Origin: Lachnoanaerobaculum gingivalis
Lineage (GTDB): Bacteria; Bacillota; Clostridia; Lachnospirales; Lachnospiraceae
Direction of reading: 5' to 3'
Assembly (NCBI RefSeq): GCF_003862475.1
Contig: NZ_RRCO01000001.1
Span: forward strand, 496,001-560,000
Length of the DNA: 64,000 bases
The notes under the pieces: model-generated
What the model saw: the letters and a program-made list of their open reading frames with translations, nothing else
Database searches by the model: none
Told to the model about the DNA's origin: nothing
Position numbers and translations under genes: made by a program
Part shown: positions 51,099 to 59,283 of the stretch, piece after piece
Layout: each line of letters starts with the position of its first letter
Position numbering within the stretch: the stretch's first letter is position 1

Positions 51099-52478
51099 TT
51101 ATAATAAATATTTATTTTTATAATTTTTTATTACAAAGCAAATCACTACCACAGACATTACTGTTATAGAAACATTGCTTACCATCATTACTATACCTAT
51201 ACTTGCATCTTTTAAATTTGTGAAATTTTGAAGAAAGTACAGTACCGGTATTCTGAATACAAAGACTCTTGATATATTCAAAATCATCGTTATCTTTGTC
51301 CTTCCCAAACCGTACAGTAATGACATTACTGCAGCATTGACTCCCAGGAATAACGAGCCTATGGCTTCGTATCTGTAAACTTCTCTGATCATTTTTGCAA
51401 AATTGATATCTCCTCCTGCAAAAATATTACTTAAGAAATCTAATCCCAATAAAGTTAATATACAAATTATAAATCCCATTACGGTATTTACAAATGCAGT
51501 ATTATAAAATGCGCTTAATACCCTCCTATATTTGCCTGCACCGAAGTTTTGGCTTATTATTGCACTGCTGCCGTCTTGAAATCCGTTCTGCGGTGATGTT
51601 GTAATTCCTCCCAGAGTATTTGATACTCCCAAAGCTCCAACCATCAAAGCTCCGTATACGGTACTCATACTGTTTATAAGGGTCTTTCCCAAAGAAAAAA
51701 ATATCTTCTCCGCAACAACAGGAATTGACAGCAGATACATATCATTTACAACATTTTTTCTAAAGCTGACAAACTTTAAATCAAATGAGAAAATACTTTT
51801 CTTTTCAAGACTGTTATATATTGCAAATATAAGCAACATACTCTGAGATAACAAGGTGGCAATTGCAATCATATGCAATCCGCCATTGAATATATATACA
51901 AATATTGCTGTAAGTATAAGTTTTGATACCAATACCAGCATATTAAGCCATAATATTCTTGATGTATTCCCCCTTGACCTCTCCACTGCAATATAAATAT
52001 TATTTATAAAACTGACAGCCATGGTCAAAATTTCAATACTGAAATATGATGCACCGGCTTTTATAAGTATATCCGGTGTTGCCGCCAGTTTTAAAAAGGG
52101 TATTGTCAGCGGAATGAATACAGCCAACATCAAAACCGCAAATACGGCAGCTGTCAAATAAACAGTACTTACTCTTTTTTTGACCATATCATAGTCGCCC
52201 TCTCCAAATGCACTTGAAATTTTTATTCCTGCACTTACTGAAAGACCTCCCGATATGGCAGACAATAAAGCTATAAGCTGTGACAGATATGCTACCGCAG
52301 ACACCGATTCGGCATTTATATGGGCTGCCATTATTGTGTCAAATATTTTGAACAACTGACTGAGTCCCTGATATATCGCCAGCGGCATACCTGTATAAAT
52401 AACCAATGCAAGCATATCACCATTTAAACTTCTCTCTCTAAATGCTTCATCCCTGCTACATTTGATACTTTCACTCAT
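51099..52478 (-). CDS. MATE family efflux transporter
   Basis: A 459-residue protein with twelve hydrophobic segments in two MATE halves. Signatures include PLAIYQGLSQLFKIFDTIMA, VSAVAYLSQLIALLSAISGG and GFQDGSSAIISQNFGAGKYR in the second half. It exports drugs or metabolites using Na+ or H+. The start is placed at the ATG at 52478 (AAAGG upstream). The gap to the solute-binding protein gene is 14 bases, so it appears to head the pectin operon. Its substrate is unknown. Confidence 0.9.
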   Translation of the reverse strand: MSESIKCSRDEAFRERSLNGDMLALVIYTGMPLAIYQGLSQLFKIFDTIMAAHINAESVSAVAYLSQLIALLSAISGGLSVSAGIKISSAFGEGDYDMVKKRVSTVYLTAAVFAVLMLAVFIPLTIPFLKLAATPDILIKAGASYFSIEILTMAVSFINNIYIAVERSRGNTSRILWLNMLVLVSKLILTAIFVYIFNGGLHMIAIATLLSQSMLLIFAIYNSLEKKSIFSFDLKFVSFRKNVVNDMYLLSIPVVAEKIFFSLGKTLINSMSTVYGALMVGALGVSNTLGGITTSPQNGFQDGSSAIISQNFGAGKYRRVLSAFYNTAFVNTVMGFIICILTLLGLDFLSNIFAGGDINFAKMIREVYRYEAIGSLFLGVNAAVMSLLYGLGRTKITMILNISRVFVFRIPVLYFLQNFTNLKDASIGIVMMVSNVSITVMSVVVICFVIKNYKNKYLL

Positions 52479-52555
52479 ACTTTTGCCTTTCATTTAACTA
52501 ATTTATACAACAGCTCAAGCCAAAAAACTAACTAAAAATAGTGCAAAACAGAGTA

Positions 52556-52593
52556 AAGTACTGTTTTTTTGTTATTTTAAGTTTAAGTACTGT
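52556..52593. promoter_or_regulatory. Direct repeat AAGTACTGT, candidate AraC-regulator binding sites
   Basis: AAGTACTGT occurs at 52556-52564 and 52585-52593, 29 bases apart, in the divergent promoter region. Paired direct repeats are the usual binding pattern of AraC-type regulators. The second copy runs into the extended -10 of the regulator gene. Confidence 0.5.
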
Positions 52594-52601
52594 GTTATAA
52601 T
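52593..52601 (+). promoter_or_regulatory. Extended -10 promoter of the AraC-type regulator gene
   Basis: TGTTATAAT is a perfect extended -10 (TG-N-TATAAT), 30 bases before the ATG; no strong -35 is needed in this class. Confidence 0.65.
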
Positions 52602-52630
52602 GTTTTTAAATACTGATTTAAGGAGGTTTT

Positions 52631-53482
52631 ATGAGAGTATCTAATTCCGATATTGACAGAATTTATGTGAACATCGCCACCAGAAATAACAGCTATAAAT
52701 TTAATATGCCTGACAATCACTTTCATATGTATTATGAATTATATTATTGCAAGGCTTCAAAATGTACTTTTTTTATAGATAATCAAATGCTTGAGATGAA
52801 TGCCGGAGATTTTTTGCTTATTCCGCCAAGAGAAATGCATTATACCAAATATACTTCGGACACTCCATGTGTGAGAATAAATATTTACTTTAAATACAGC
52901 GACCTTGTCGACAATATTTATATGAACAACGACACTTTTAAAAACTATTTTTCAAGTAAAGAGGTATTTCATGTTCCTGCCGCCTATCAAGGTAAAATAA
53001 ATGAGCATCTTCAAAATATACTCACTGAGGATAAACTTGATGATGAACACAGCTCAAAAACTCTTAGACTTCTTTTGAAAGAATTATTCCTTTACTGTAT
53101 CAGACTTTGCTCTTTTAATCGTTACACACCGGCTATTATAAATACCACTGACGAGCATATGCTGACCTTGGCAAAGTATATCACGGACAATTATGATAAA
53201 CCTTTAACTCTGAATGATATTGCAGATAGGGCAGGTCTAAGTTATACCTACTTCAGTAAAAAATTTAAAAATACTACAGGAATGAGATTTAAAGAATATC
53301 TAAACTATATACGATTAAAACAGGCCGCCACCAAGCTTGCCACCACAAAACTTACTGTAACCGATATAGCAATCAGTTGTGGATTCAATGACAGCAACTA
53401 CTTTAAGGACGCCTTTAAAAAAACCTACGGTCTTTCTCCCAGACATTACAGAAAATCAAGCGAAGCACAGATAAATGAATAA
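52631..53482 (+). CDS. AraC family transcriptional regulator
   Basis: 283 residues behind AAGGAGG. The N-terminal cupin-like sensor (1 to about 120; FHMYYELYYCKASKCTFFID, GDFLLIPPREMHYTKY) resembles regulators of sugar use. The C-terminus has two HTH motifs (about 185-280): LTLNDIADRAGLSYTYFSKK and VTDIAISCGFNDSNYFKDAF, followed by GLSPRHYRK. It is divergent from the MATE-pectin operon, so activation of that operon by a pectin-derived sugar is the likely role (inference). Confidence 0.92.
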   Translation: MRVSNSDIDRIYVNIATRNNSYKFNMPDNHFHMYYELYYCKASKCTFFIDNQMLEMNAGDFLLIPPREMHYTKYTSDTPCVRINIYFKYSDLVDNIYMNNDTFKNYFSSKEVFHVPAAYQGKINEHLQNILTEDKLDDEHSSKTLRLLLKELFLYCIRLCSFNRYTPAIINTTDEHMLTLAKYITDNYDKPLTLNDIADRAGLSYTYFSKKFKNTTGMRFKEYLNYIRLKQAATKLATTKLTVTDIAISCGFNDSNYFKDAFKKTYGLSPRHYRKSSEAQINE

Positions 53483-53597
53483 ACTATGTCTAAAATTTTA
53501 ATAAATACTTACACTCTTCTACATTTATTATATTGTATTTAATGTTACTATTACTATAACACTTTACACTTGATTGTTTTATTAGGAGGATGAGTAT

Positions 53598-55175
53598 ATG
53601 AAAAATAAATCAAGTTTTTGTAAGGTAAGTACAGGTATGTTGATATTTGCCCTCAGCACCCCTGCCTTACTTGTCGGATGTTCAGGCCCACAGCCTAAAA
53701 CAGAAGGTGCGGTTTATGATACCGGAAAGGTGGCTGAATATGCCACTCCTTATGTAAGTTATGATGAAAATTATAATACTGAGGAATACAATGCTATCGA
53801 TGAGACCTCTTTCAAGGCCGTAGCCACTTCACCGCTTTCCACATTTGCGGCTGATGTGGATACCGCTTCCTATGCAAATATCAGAAGATTTGTAAATTCC
53901 GGCGAGTTGCCTCCGGCTGATGCGGTAAGAATTGAGGAAATGTTAAATTATTTCCACTATGACTATCCACAGCCAAAGGATGGTGAGCCTTTCTCGGTAA
54001 CTACCGAAATTTCCGCATGTCCGTGGAATCCCGATACCAAGCTTATGATGGTAGGTATGCAGGCAAAACAGGTGGATGAACTTGAAAAGAAACCATCAAA
54101 CCTTGTATTTCTTATTGATGTATCAGGCTCTATGGATGAACCTGACAAATTACCTCTTGTTAAAAATGCATTCTTGCTTCTGTGTGAGCAGTTAAAGGAA
54201 AATGATACAATTTCCATAGTTACATATGCAGGAAGCGATCGGGTTGTACTTGAAGGTGCAAAGGGTTCCGACTCAAAAGAAATAATGGCTGCTATAGAAG
54301 ATTTGGAAGCAGGCGGAAGTACTGCAGGGTCTGAAGGTATCAAGACTGCTTATAAGATCGCAAAAAAATACTTTAAAGCTGACGGAAATAACAGAGTTAT
54401 ACTTGCTACCGACGGTGATTTAAATGTCGGAATCACAAGTGAAGGTGAACTTACAAGGCTTATAAAGAAAGAAAAAGAAAGCGGTGTATTCCTTTCCGTC
54501 CTGGGATTCGGTACTGAGAATATAAAGGACAATAAGATGGAGGCACTGGCTGACAATGGAAACGGAAATTATTCTTATATTGATTCAAGATTTGAAGCAA
54601 AGAAAGTACTCTCACAAGAGCTTGGTGCAAACTTCTTTACTGTAGCAAAGGATGTAAAGTTCCAGTTGGAATTCAACCCTAAATTTATAAAGGGATACAG
54701 ACTGATAGGCTACGAAAATCGTATCATGGATGATGAAGACTTTAAGGATGATAAAAAAGATGGCGGTGAAATAGGCTCAGGCCACAGAGTAACCGTGTTA
54801 TATGAAATAGTTGACAATGATTCACCTATGGAAATAGGTTCAGACCTTAAATATCAAACCACTGCCGCCAACGATTCAAACGATCTTTTAAATATTGCAG
54901 TAAGATATAAGGAGCCTGATTCCGAAACGAGTAAAGAATTAAACTACCCTGTCAGCACTGAAGCTATAAAGGAAGAGATGTCTGATAATATGAAGTTTGC
55001 TGCTGCAGTGGCACAGACCGGCATGTTGCTTCGTGATTCGGAGTTTAAAGGCAAATCAAGCTATGACAGTGTTGTGTCATTGCTTGATTCAATTCCGGAT
55101 ATCAAAAATGATACAAGTAAGTTGGAATTTTTATTACTTGTAAAAAAGATAGCTACCTTGGCAAAAGAACAATAA
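53598..55175 (+). CDS. von Willebrand factor A domain lipoprotein (YfbK-like)
   Basis: 525 residues. The signal peptide ends LLVGC (lipoprotein). Then follow a VWA-associated N-terminal domain (TSPLSTFAADVDTASYANIR, ELPPADAVRIEEMLNYFHYD), a VWA domain with an intact MIDAS (FLIDVSGSMD, the Thr in AGGSTAGSEGI, and ATDGDLN), and a C-terminal DUF3520-like domain. It is an extracellular, metal-dependent adhesion or protein-binding module of unknown partner. AGGAGG precedes the start, and it is transcribed alone. Confidence 0.9.
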   Translation: MKNKSSFCKVSTGMLIFALSTPALLVGCSGPQPKTEGAVYDTGKVAEYATPYVSYDENYNTEEYNAIDETSFKAVATSPLSTFAADVDTASYANIRRFVNSGELPPADAVRIEEMLNYFHYDYPQPKDGEPFSVTTEISACPWNPDTKLMMVGMQAKQVDELEKKPSNLVFLIDVSGSMDEPDKLPLVKNAFLLLCEQLKENDTISIVTYAGSDRVVLEGAKGSDSKEIMAAIEDLEAGGSTAGSEGIKTAYKIAKKYFKADGNNRVILATDGDLNVGITSEGELTRLIKKEKESGVFLSVLGFGTENIKDNKMEALADNGNGNYSYIDSRFEAKKVLSQELGANFFTVAKDVKFQLEFNPKFIKGYRLIGYENRIMDDEDFKDDKKDGGEIGSGHRVTVLYEIVDNDSPMEIGSDLKYQTTAANDSNDLLNIAVRYKEPDSETSKELNYPVSTEAIKEEMSDNMKFAAAVAQTGMLLRDSEFKGKSSYDSVVSLLDSIPDIKNDTSKLEFLLLVKKIATLAKEQ

Positions 55176-55193
55176 TATATAATATGATTTTTA

Positions 55194-55227
55194 AAGCTTC
55201 GCAGAATTTTTATACTCTGCGAAGCTT
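55194..55227. terminator. Bidirectional hairpin between the VWA and UroD-type genes
   Basis: A perfect 12-bp inverted repeat (AAGCTTCGCAGA with TCTGCGAAGCTT) with a 10-base loop lies between converging genes. T runs on both sides are weak, so termination is likely but not ideal. Confidence 0.65.
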
Positions 55228-55240
55228 ATTGACTTATGTC

Positions 55241-56293
55241 CTATATAAAGCTATACTTCCTCCCCGCATTCAAAAACATATCTATCTTTTCATCAGTTGT
55301 TGCAAGGGGGAGGTTACATCCCGGAGTGAGCACAAATCCTTTTTTACATTTCTTTCCGGCAAGAATACATCTTTTTACTTCATCTTCTATATTTTCCTGT
55401 GTTCCATTGCAGATTGTATAAACCGGTGCCACATTTCCTGCAACCATCTTTGAATCTGCAAAAAACTCACAAGTTTCATCTATATCCATCTCATTGTCCA
55501 CACTAAAGAGGCCTATATCCAGATTTTTTACATACTTCCACACCTTTTTTGTATTACCGCAAACATGATAGCTTGGTGCTCTGCCTGATTTTTCCATGAT
55601 ATAAGAACTGATTTCCAAAGTATATGGATATGCGAAATCCTTATACATTTTGGGGCTTATCATAGTACAGGAGGCTATAGGATCCGCCATTGAAAAGCCT
55701 ATATCAAGTACATTGAAAATATCCACGACCTTTTTTACATTATCTGTTATATATCTCAAAAAATCATGCACCTTATCAGGTGATTTTATCATAGCTTTTA
55801 AAAGTTTATCTGTTCCCAGTACAAATCCTGCTAATGTTATAGGTCCTGATACCGAAGCTCCTACTCCACAAAATCCGTCAGCAACTTCTCTAAGCCTTGC
55901 AGTAGCATTATAATACATCTTCAAACTTCCGCTATCAAGTGTAATATCCTTTAGCTTATTGACCTCATCAATACTGTTTATGGGATGACTCTCAACATAT
56001 ATCAGTCCCTGCTCAGGGTAATGCGGCACTACTCCCATTGCCTCTGCAATGCCGTAGGCATTCGGACCCACACCCATTCCGTCCAAACCGAATCGGTTCA
56101 TGGCTGCAATGTCTCCCATTACAAGGCTGTCCTCATTTCTCCAATACTCTCTGGTGTTTTTTCCAATAAGCCTTGCCTTTATCTCACCCAAAAAAGGATC
56201 CATCATTATTCTGTCATAATCTTTATTTTCAGCTATTGCTTTTGCCCTTTCCAAAGGTGTCATTTTATCCTTGGGATGAATCTTAAGTTCCAT
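55241..56293 (-). CDS. Uroporphyrinogen decarboxylase-family methyltransferase (MtaA/MtbA-like)
   Basis: 350 residues in a UroD barrel. Zinc-ligand motifs of methylcobamide methyltransferases are present: SYHVCGNTKK (His-x-Cys) and TPGCNLP (Cys). The start at 56293 has AGGAGA six bases upstream; an ATG at 56317 overlaps the activator gene. Such enzymes move methyl groups from a corrinoid protein to an acceptor such as a thiol or tetrahydrofolate. The corrinoid protein, its activator and a UroD-like half protein are encoded just upstream. Confidence 0.88.
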   Translation of the reverse strand: MELKIHPKDKMTPLERAKAIAENKDYDRIMMDPFLGEIKARLIGKNTREYWRNEDSLVMGDIAAMNRFGLDGMGVGPNAYGIAEAMGVVPHYPEQGLIYVESHPINSIDEVNKLKDITLDSGSLKMYYNATARLREVADGFCGVGASVSGPITLAGFVLGTDKLLKAMIKSPDKVHDFLRYITDNVKKVVDIFNVLDIGFSMADPIASCTMISPKMYKDFAYPYTLEISSYIMEKSGRAPSYHVCGNTKKVWKYVKNLDIGLFSVDNEMDIDETCEFFADSKMVAGNVAPVYTICNGTQENIEDEVKRCILAGKKCKKGFVLTPGCNLPLATTDEKIDMFLNAGRKYSFI

Positions 56294-56309
56294 ATATTTT
56301 CTCCTGTTA

Positions 56310-57836
56310 TCAATCAAATCTCAAAGCCTTTGCAAATATTTTTTCATAGTCTTCAAGCTTTGAAAGCTCAAAATACTCAGTCTCCACAGATATTTCAGTC
56401 ATATACTCTATGGCATTTTTATCAAGAAGAGCCATATAAGCTCCTCTCAAAGAGGTATTTCCAAGGTATTCCACCTTACCATCAAATTCCCTTGGCATAA
56501 GGCCGACCCCAAAGAAAGAGTCCATACTTATATACTTACCAAACTGCCCGGCTATACACACTCTTGTTATATCACCGGTTTCAATACCGGCTTTTTTTAT
56601 AAGAGCCCTTATGCCTGAGAGTATAGCTCCCTTGGCAAGCTGTACCTGCCTTATATCCCTAGCTGTAAAGTACAGATTATCATTTATTTTTATAAAAGGC
56701 TTACCGGAATCGTCCGCTTTAATAAAGCTCTGATTACTATCAAGACATTTTTTATCTATAGCTCCCATTTTATTTATAAAGCCTGCCTTTAAAAGCTCTC
56801 TCACAATAGAGAGTACACCGCTGCCGCATATTCCTGTCGGCTCTGTATTTCCAATAGTAGTATAAGAAATACCGGCTTCATCAATGTGAAAATCATCTAT
56901 AGCACCGATTCCGGCTCTGATACCGCATGAAATATTCATGCCTTCAAGAGCCGGTCCTATAGCACATGAGGTGGCCAGGAGCCTCTTATCTGTTTTTAGA
57001 AGCATTTCTCCATTTGTTCCGATATCTATAAAAAGTATATTTTCAGCTCTATTATCATCACAAATACCGCTTGCATATACTCCGGATACTATATCTGAAC
57101 CCAGAAATCCTGATATATGCGGTAATGTTATAAGTTTAGCACCAAGGTCTATTCCTATATCTTTTGCAGATACTTTCTTTCCTTCCTTGAATTTTGGTAA
57201 AAAAGGAAATTTGCCCAAACTTTCCACACTCTCTCCAAGCAGAATATGACACATTGTGGTATTTGCAGATACTACAAGCTCTACAATCTCACTCCTACAT
57301 ATTTTACTTTCATCAATCAGCTTATTTATAAGTATATTCAAAGTATCAACAATACTTTTTTGTAAAGCCGAAAGTCCTCCGAAATTTTCCAAAGTAAATG
57401 CAATTCTACTCATCACATCAAAGCCGAATTTGACCTGTGAGTTTACATCGGCAACTTTTAAAATAATCCCTGCACTCTTTAGATCTATAAGCTCCATAGC
57501 TACTGTAGTAGTTCCTATATCTATAGCAATACCGTACTTATCTCGTATATTTGTATGATTGATTTTAGGTGTAAAACTATCGGTAAGTACTATATTTTCA
57601 GGCTTTTCAGTATGCTCAATCTCTTTTAATATAAGCTCTTTATCAACTTCATCTACAGAGTGCATACAGGCAAGTCTATATCCGGATTTTATATTATCTT
57701 CTCCCAAAAGTTTTCTCTCACTCTCCAAAGCGTCTGTATTTTCAAGCTTTATCCTGCATTTTCCGCATACTCCCAGACCATTGCATGCAGCATCTATATG
57801 GATATTTTTTTCTCTTAAAAATTCCAATAACTTCAT
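56310..57836 (-). CDS. Reductive activator of corrinoid proteins (RACo-type, 2Fe-2S plus ASKHA)
   Basis: A 508-residue protein. The N-terminal [2Fe-2S] domain has Cys18, Cys24, Cys27 and Cys57 (ACNGLGVCGKC...ACM). The C-terminal ASKHA ATPase (DUF4445) region has YGIAIDIGTTTVAMELIDL, IDIGTNGEMLL and GICGSGVLSIVRELLKAGF. RACo proteins use ATP to re-reduce inactive Co(II) corrinoid to Co(I). It lies between the UroD-type genes of the same module, so this corrinoid system carries its own repair. Confidence 0.92.
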   Translation of the reverse strand: MKLLEFLREKNIHIDAACNGLGVCGKCRIKLENTDALESERKLLGEDNIKSGYRLACMHSVDEVDKELILKEIEHTEKPENIVLTDSFTPKINHTNIRDKYGIAIDIGTTTVAMELIDLKSAGIILKVADVNSQVKFGFDVMSRIAFTLENFGGLSALQKSIVDTLNILINKLIDESKICRSEIVELVVSANTTMCHILLGESVESLGKFPFLPKFKEGKKVSAKDIGIDLGAKLITLPHISGFLGSDIVSGVYASGICDDNRAENILFIDIGTNGEMLLKTDKRLLATSCAIGPALEGMNISCGIRAGIGAIDDFHIDEAGISYTTIGNTEPTGICGSGVLSIVRELLKAGFINKMGAIDKKCLDSNQSFIKADDSGKPFIKINDNLYFTARDIRQVQLAKGAILSGIRALIKKAGIETGDITRVCIAGQFGKYISMDSFFGVGLMPREFDGKVEYLGNTSLRGAYMALLDKNAIEYMTEISVETEYFELSKLEDYEKIFAKALRFD

Positions 57837-57838
57837 AT

Positions 57839-58429
57839 TTAATCCAATCTGAGGGCTTTGATCTTATCGATCTTACCACGAAAATGTATACATCTAAAGG
57901 CCGTTATACTCTCTTCATGATTTGATAATAAAGCCTCTACTAAAGAGTTGTAACTACACTCAAGCTTTATCTCTTTAAACTTGGTATTTTCATCTGATTT
58001 TAATAAAACACTCAGCCTTGGGCATAAATGAAGTATACAATCATTAGACTCACATAAGTTCTTTAATTTATATATAAGCTCCGGCAAAATAGTATCAATA
58101 TATACTTTCGTGCCCTTTTTACCCAGAAATTCAACGCTTGATAGCGGATCCGCCAGACTTATTATTTTATATCCCTTTGATATGGCTGTGTCCACTCTTT
58201 CAAGTAATTTTTCTTCTATATCTTTAATCTTCTCATCCATAACTGCTTTGGCTTCATTCGATAATCCGTCATATTTTATTAAGTACTTATATATAGTATT
58301 AAGCTCTCCGGCATTATCAAAGATCTGCAATACACCGTCAATCTCATATACATTCTCTTTATATAACTTATTATAAACATAATCTGTCGGATATTTATCA
58401 TTATCCTGACAAAATAATAAATCTCTCAT
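57839..58429 (-). CDS. Short UroD-like protein of the corrinoid module
   Basis: 196 residues, unrecognised at first sight. The central part ISLADPLSSVEFLG and VYIDTILPELIYKL followed by DCILHLCPRLSVLL mirrors the second half of UroD-type methyltransferases, including a His-x-Cys pair. The N-terminal barrel strands are missing. It may be a divergent corrinoid or metal-binding half barrel, or a subunit that pairs with the full UroD protein. The ribosome site is weak and it follows the corrinoid gene by four bases, so it is probably coupled. Confidence 0.55.
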   Translation of the reverse strand: MRDLLFCQDNDKYPTDYVYNKLYKENVYEIDGVLQIFDNAGELNTIYKYLIKYDGLSNEAKAVMDEKIKDIEEKLLERVDTAISKGYKIISLADPLSSVEFLGKKGTKVYIDTILPELIYKLKNLCESNDCILHLCPRLSVLLKSDENTKFKEIKLECSYNSLVEALLSNHEESITAFRCIHFRGKIDKIKALRLD

Positions 58430-58433
58430 TATC

Positions 58434-59105
58434 TTAGGCCTGATTACAAAGCTTTTTTGCTACACTTACGGCTTCTATCGCATTATCCGAATATGCATCG
58501 GCACCTATCTGCATTGCAAAATTATGGGTGATCGGACCTCCTCCCACCATAACTTTTACATTGTCACGATATCCGCTTTCTACAAGTCCCTCTATAACCC
58601 TTTGCATTCCATACATTGTTGTCGACATTAAGGAAGACATACATACAAGTCCTGCCTGATGTTTAATTGCAGCCTTTACAAAATCTTTTACAGGAACATC
58701 TCTTCCAAGATCTATCATCTCAAAGCCGGCGGTTTCAAGCATTATCTTTACAAGATTTTTACCAATGTCATGTGTATCACCTTCTATTACACCGATTACG
58801 ACCTTTATCTTCTTATCAACATTTCCTTCTATTCTGTCCTTTAATACATCAATGCCTGCATACATCGCATCGGCACAAAGTAATAATTCCGCTATATAAT
58901 ATTCCTCTTCATCATAAAGCTTGCCGGCTTCCTCCATTCCTACAGTCAAACCGTCAAGTATACCCTCTTTTGCCGAATAACCTGCCTCAAGATATTCCTT
59001 TGCAATATCAACAATCGCCTCATCTTCCATATCTCTTACATAATCAGCCATCAGCCTCAACATATCTTTTTTACTTCTCATACTATATCTACTTAAAGCC
59101 TCCAA
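58434..59105 (-). CDS. Corrinoid (B12-binding) methyltransferase protein
   Basis: A 223-residue protein with the four-helix cap (about 10-95; EEEYYIAELLLCADAMYAGI) and a cobalamin-binding Rossmann domain with GDTHDIGKNLV (109-119, His112 as lower cobalt ligand), MIDLGRDVPV and VMVGGGPITHNFA. It carries the methyl group between methyltransferases. The start is uncertain: TTG at 59105 gives 223 residues, ATG at 59081 gives 215 and fits the family N-terminus as well. First gene of the module. Confidence 0.9.
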   Translation of the reverse strand: MEALSRYSMRSKKDMLRLMADYVRDMEDEAIVDIAKEYLEAGYSAKEGILDGLTVGMEEAGKLYDEEEYYIAELLLCADAMYAGIDVLKDRIEGNVDKKIKVVIGVIEGDTHDIGKNLVKIMLETAGFEMIDLGRDVPVKDFVKAAIKHQAGLVCMSSLMSTTMYGMQRVIEGLVESGYRDNVKVMVGGGPITHNFAMQIGADAYSDNAIEAVSVAKKLCNQA

Positions 59106-59172
59106 AATCTTCTCTTCAATGCTTACTATCTTAATACAAAAACATATTAAGCTATTATATATCTTTTGAATA

Positions 59173-59186
59173 AAAAGTATACTTTT
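59173..59186. promoter_or_regulatory. 14-bp palindrome in the divergent region
   Basis: AAAAGTATACTTTT is a perfect palindrome midway between the corrinoid module and the sugar ABC genes. It is a candidate operator with no assigned regulator. Confidence 0.35.
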
Positions 59187-59229
59187 ATCGTTTTTTTGAA
59201 TATATATAGATGTTTATATATATATTTGA

Positions 59230-59235
59230 TATAAT
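59230..59235 (+). promoter_or_regulatory. Candidate -10 box of the sugar ABC operon
   Basis: TATAAT lies 48 bases before the ATG at 59284 in AT-repeat-rich DNA. The -35 at 17 bp is poor, so confidence is limited. Confidence 0.4.
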
Positions 59236-59283
59236 TCTTAAGCATTTAACTTCAAAAGAAAGGGTATTAATTTACAAAAAACT

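Noticed and set aside
56938-57852. Run of plus-strand frames opposite the RACo-type activator gene
   Set aside because: Antisense shadows without start sites or families.
59200-59230. TA-repeat tract near the sugar importer promoter as a special repeat
   Set aside because: Simple AT-rich promoter DNA; no array structure or copy elsewhere in the window.
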